A stretch of DNA of 63,730 bases from Abiotrophia sp. HMSC24B09 (GTDB lineage: Bacteria; Bacillota; Bacilli; Lactobacillales; Aerococcaceae): positions 1 through 63,730 of the forward strand of contig NZ_KV822206.1 of NCBI RefSeq assembly GCF_001815865.1, given 5' to 3'. Within the stretch, counting starts at the first letter, position 1, and each line of letters opens with the position of its first letter. This document shows, piece after piece, positions 62,901 to 63,730 of the stretch. Below the pieces are notes generated by a model, which did no database searches, was not told the DNA's origin, and saw nothing but the letters and a program-made list of their open reading frames with translations. Made by a program: the position numbers and the translations under genes.

Positions 62901-63730
62901 CCATTAATGCAGATGGTTCCATCACCTTTAATCCAGAGAAACAATTCACTGGTAAGGCGACTCCAGTGACGGTTAAACGTGTAGATGCTAATGGTACCGA
63001 AGTGACCGCTACTTATACACCTAACGTGACCAAGGTCACACCAAGTAGCACACCAGCCACTTCATCAGGTCCTCAAGGTGTCCCACAAACAGGGACACCA
63101 GTCTTCAAGGAAGGCGATCCAGCGGTCCCAATCGACTACAGCAAGCAAATGACCTTTAACGATGGTCAAACTAAGAAGACGGTTGCCGGAGTTGGGGAAT
63201 ATACCATCAATTCGGATGGCTCCATTACCTTTACACCAGATAAGAAATATGTAGGAACCCCTGCTGCAGTGACGGTCAAACGTGTTGACGAGAATGGTAC
63301 CGAAGTGACGGCGACCTATACGCCAACTGTGACGGAAGTGACGCCAAAAAGTACCAATGCAGTCTCAAGCGGCCTGCAAGGTCAACCACAAAGTGGCAAG
63401 CCGACCTTCACCCCAGGTGATCAGGCTGTGCCAATTGATATGACCAAAGACATGACTTTTGACGATGGTCAAACAACTAAGAAAGTGGATAAAGTCGGGA
63501 CTTATGTCATTGAGTCAGACGGCACGATTACTTTCACGCCAGACAAGCAATATGTGGGGACACCAGCTCCAGTAACGGTCAAACGTGTCGATACCAATGG
63601 CACCGAAGTGACGGCCACTTACACCCCAACAGTTACGCGAGTAACCCCAACCAGCACCAATGCTGAGTCAACTGGCCTGCAAGGTCAGCCACAAAGTGGT
63701 AAGCCGACCTTCACCCCAGGTGATCAGGCT
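59975..63730 (+). CDS. CshA-like fibrillar adhesin, N-terminal part (runs off the window)
   Basis: An open frame of about 1250 codons without a stop before the window ends. It starts with a YSIRK-type signal (RYSIKKYSFGAVSVAVAF, cleaved near VVSAQE), then a long Ser/Gln/Glu-rich low-complexity region (about 50-150). A non-repeat adhesive region follows (about 220-520). A GEVED-type domain (WIDFNKNGVFDEDEA ... FSGEVEDM) comes at about 590-670, and then CshA-type fibril repeats of 101 residues. This order matches CshA of streptococci, which forms fibrils and binds host matrix or partner bacteria. An LPXTG motif is expected beyond the window. Confidence 0.88.
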   Translation, partial: MFSKNNKLMNDQGKGEKITRYSIKKYSFGAVSVAVAFGIYFANGPVVSAQELSNSSDLVSASQVPVAPESQAPDQEQSQAASQAAESSAKELESSSQASESSSQADQQSQASETSQEAAQELSDSAQPEAKAEVAPQADKPVLKTPGYPVKPVAKPTSSAMPRPSSQGQAIPKGTGFRDSGATGIPIGTGPAGADDATSTPRVDKPSLDESVKKDSVQLAKQISWLDFSDSASWKNLDPRGGLQVGTTFTKEISPGYVVTLTVKELKPFNSTEIYRKRVAGTATEGTYNPNAENGFLQSARDYGKTPPPSVTGAAQNQWTTIRDQGFNTQNRKTQLVYPKNSTNWGVKFDIEATYLGKRVAPTVVMADGEDANPGEFAIFTTNGSGWEYMGEWKKSSPAKEAYTVITKKMLDDEDVRLRGLLILKDKSVDWYKYLSPDTVTGGLGTQVFGPNRSNERTVPVVMTRGASEVGFYVASSGQQAMMMGFLVVDGSDAPESYGEAFHTISGRDSVTNAPINQPYLGTTPADIDVESANDWLLDDKKEHNDEGASQLLADDQLSKSNDLLDLDKAKNGTYTIKIKANPNGNAKSYVKAWIDFNKNGVFDEDEASNLQEVTTAGDYTLTFKANPAINGGQVDELGMRFRIATNAGDIEKPTGIAFSGEVEDMLLHRIFPPKGEKQTTDGFTGETQNATLHFTTSGGSRDDNNATTIMSSQAPQVLDNQGNVLQSADGTTYIRPEGTYVVTSNGNDVQVAFTPNAAFSGTAEGINIRWTDSNGTSTGWNSTDASDPNKNDQLSTMDGRYVPTVRKIPNYETTGIQGLDQNKMLVFNDDDTSATPVTPDASRPASFVNASGQPVVGNTVPAMANGQQVGTYELDPNTGQVTFKPNKNFYGTPDPVVVQVNDTDGKPHRARYQPKVTQVTPTSTNAESTGLQGQPQSGKPSFNPGDQAVPIDMAKPMTFENGTDTLVVADQGTYTINADGSITFNPEKQFTGKATPVTVKRVDANGTEVTATYTPNVTKVTPSSTPATSSGPQGVPQTGTPVFKEGDPAVPIDYSKQMTFNDGQTKKTVAGVGEYTINSDGSITFTPDKKYVGTPAAVTVKRVDENGTEVTATYTPTVTEVTPKSTNAVSSGLQGQPQSGKPTFTPGDQAVPIDMTKDMTFDDGQTTKKVDKVGTYVIESDGTITFTPDKQYVGTPAPVTVKRVDTNGTEVTATYTPTVTRVTPTSTNAESTGLQGQPQSGKPTFTPGDQA
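62732..63730 (+). repeat. 303-bp tandem coding repeats (CshA-type)
   Basis: Units start at 62732, 63035, 63338 and 63641 with an exact 303-bp (101-codon) period, preceded by a diverged unit from about 62430. Units 1, 3 and 4 are closer to each other than to unit 2, whose start (SSTPATSSGPQGVPQTG) differs, hinting at higher-order duplication. The array runs past the end. Confidence 0.92.

Overview
The window looks like the chromosome of a low-GC Gram-positive coccus of the Lactobacillales, most like the Aerococcaceae/Abiotrophia group. The taxon is my inference from gene content, not a search. It has sortase-anchored surface proteins with YSIRK-type signals, an M26 (IgA1-type) zinc metalloprotease, a CshA-type fibrillar adhesin, a comG competence operon, and a glgBCDA-glgP glycogen operon. 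Most of the window has the same codon and base use; about 27.3-35.8 kb is strikingly A+T-rich and foreign.

Layout. 0-8.6 kb: the 3' end of an LPXTG protein with 77-residue repeats, three small exported or zinc-ribbon proteins, the M26 protease, and an orphan YefM-like antitoxin followed by a 19-codon toxin stub. 8.7-17.0 kb: maltodextrin use (two intracellular GH13 enzymes, MalE-MalF-MalG without an ATPase, MalA-like DUF1189 protein) and a YaiI/UPF0178 protein. 17.1-23.7 kb: a DeoR-family regulator divergent from a complete L-ascorbate operon (ulaG-C-A-B-D-E-F). 24.5-36.9 kb: a decayed island beside a tRNA-Arg(CCG) gene. It holds an integrase fragment, phage structural, holin and endolysin remnants, a truncated large serine recombinase, an AraC regulator with a two-ABC plus ECF-type transporter operon, and a 5'-truncated ABC-F gene.

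36.9-44.1 kb: HIT protein, YtxH protein, PrsA foldase, Gx transporter and comGA-GG. 44.1-44.3 kb: a candidate structured small RNA on the minus strand with its own promoter and terminator. 44.3-49.7 kb: glyoxalase, cytidine deaminase, and a second ascorbate-family PTS operon with its own PRD regulator and a SIS-domain protein in place of the ula enzymes. 49.8-59.6 kb: a phosphodiesterase-like protein behind a structured leader, then the glycogen operon. 59.9 kb to the end: the 5' part of a CshA-like adhesin.

How the genes work together. Maltodextrins imported by MalEFG can be cut by the two GH13 enzymes, while glgBCDA stores surplus glucose-1-phosphate as glycogen and glgP releases it again. 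The ula operon takes ascorbate to D-xylulose-5-phosphate. Surface proteins, M26 protease and CshA-like fibrils point to a mucosal host-associated life.

The points most worth a second look: (1) MalE and PrsA, normally lipoproteins, both lack any cysteine and end their signals in AxA-type sites; (2) the minus-strand structured RNA at 44.06-44.25 kb; (3) a 19-codon leader ORF with a strong RBS whose stop overlaps the glgC start; (4) the orphan PTS/SIS operon of unknown substrate; (5) the AraC/ABC/ECF cargo operon with a tandem operator-like repeat.
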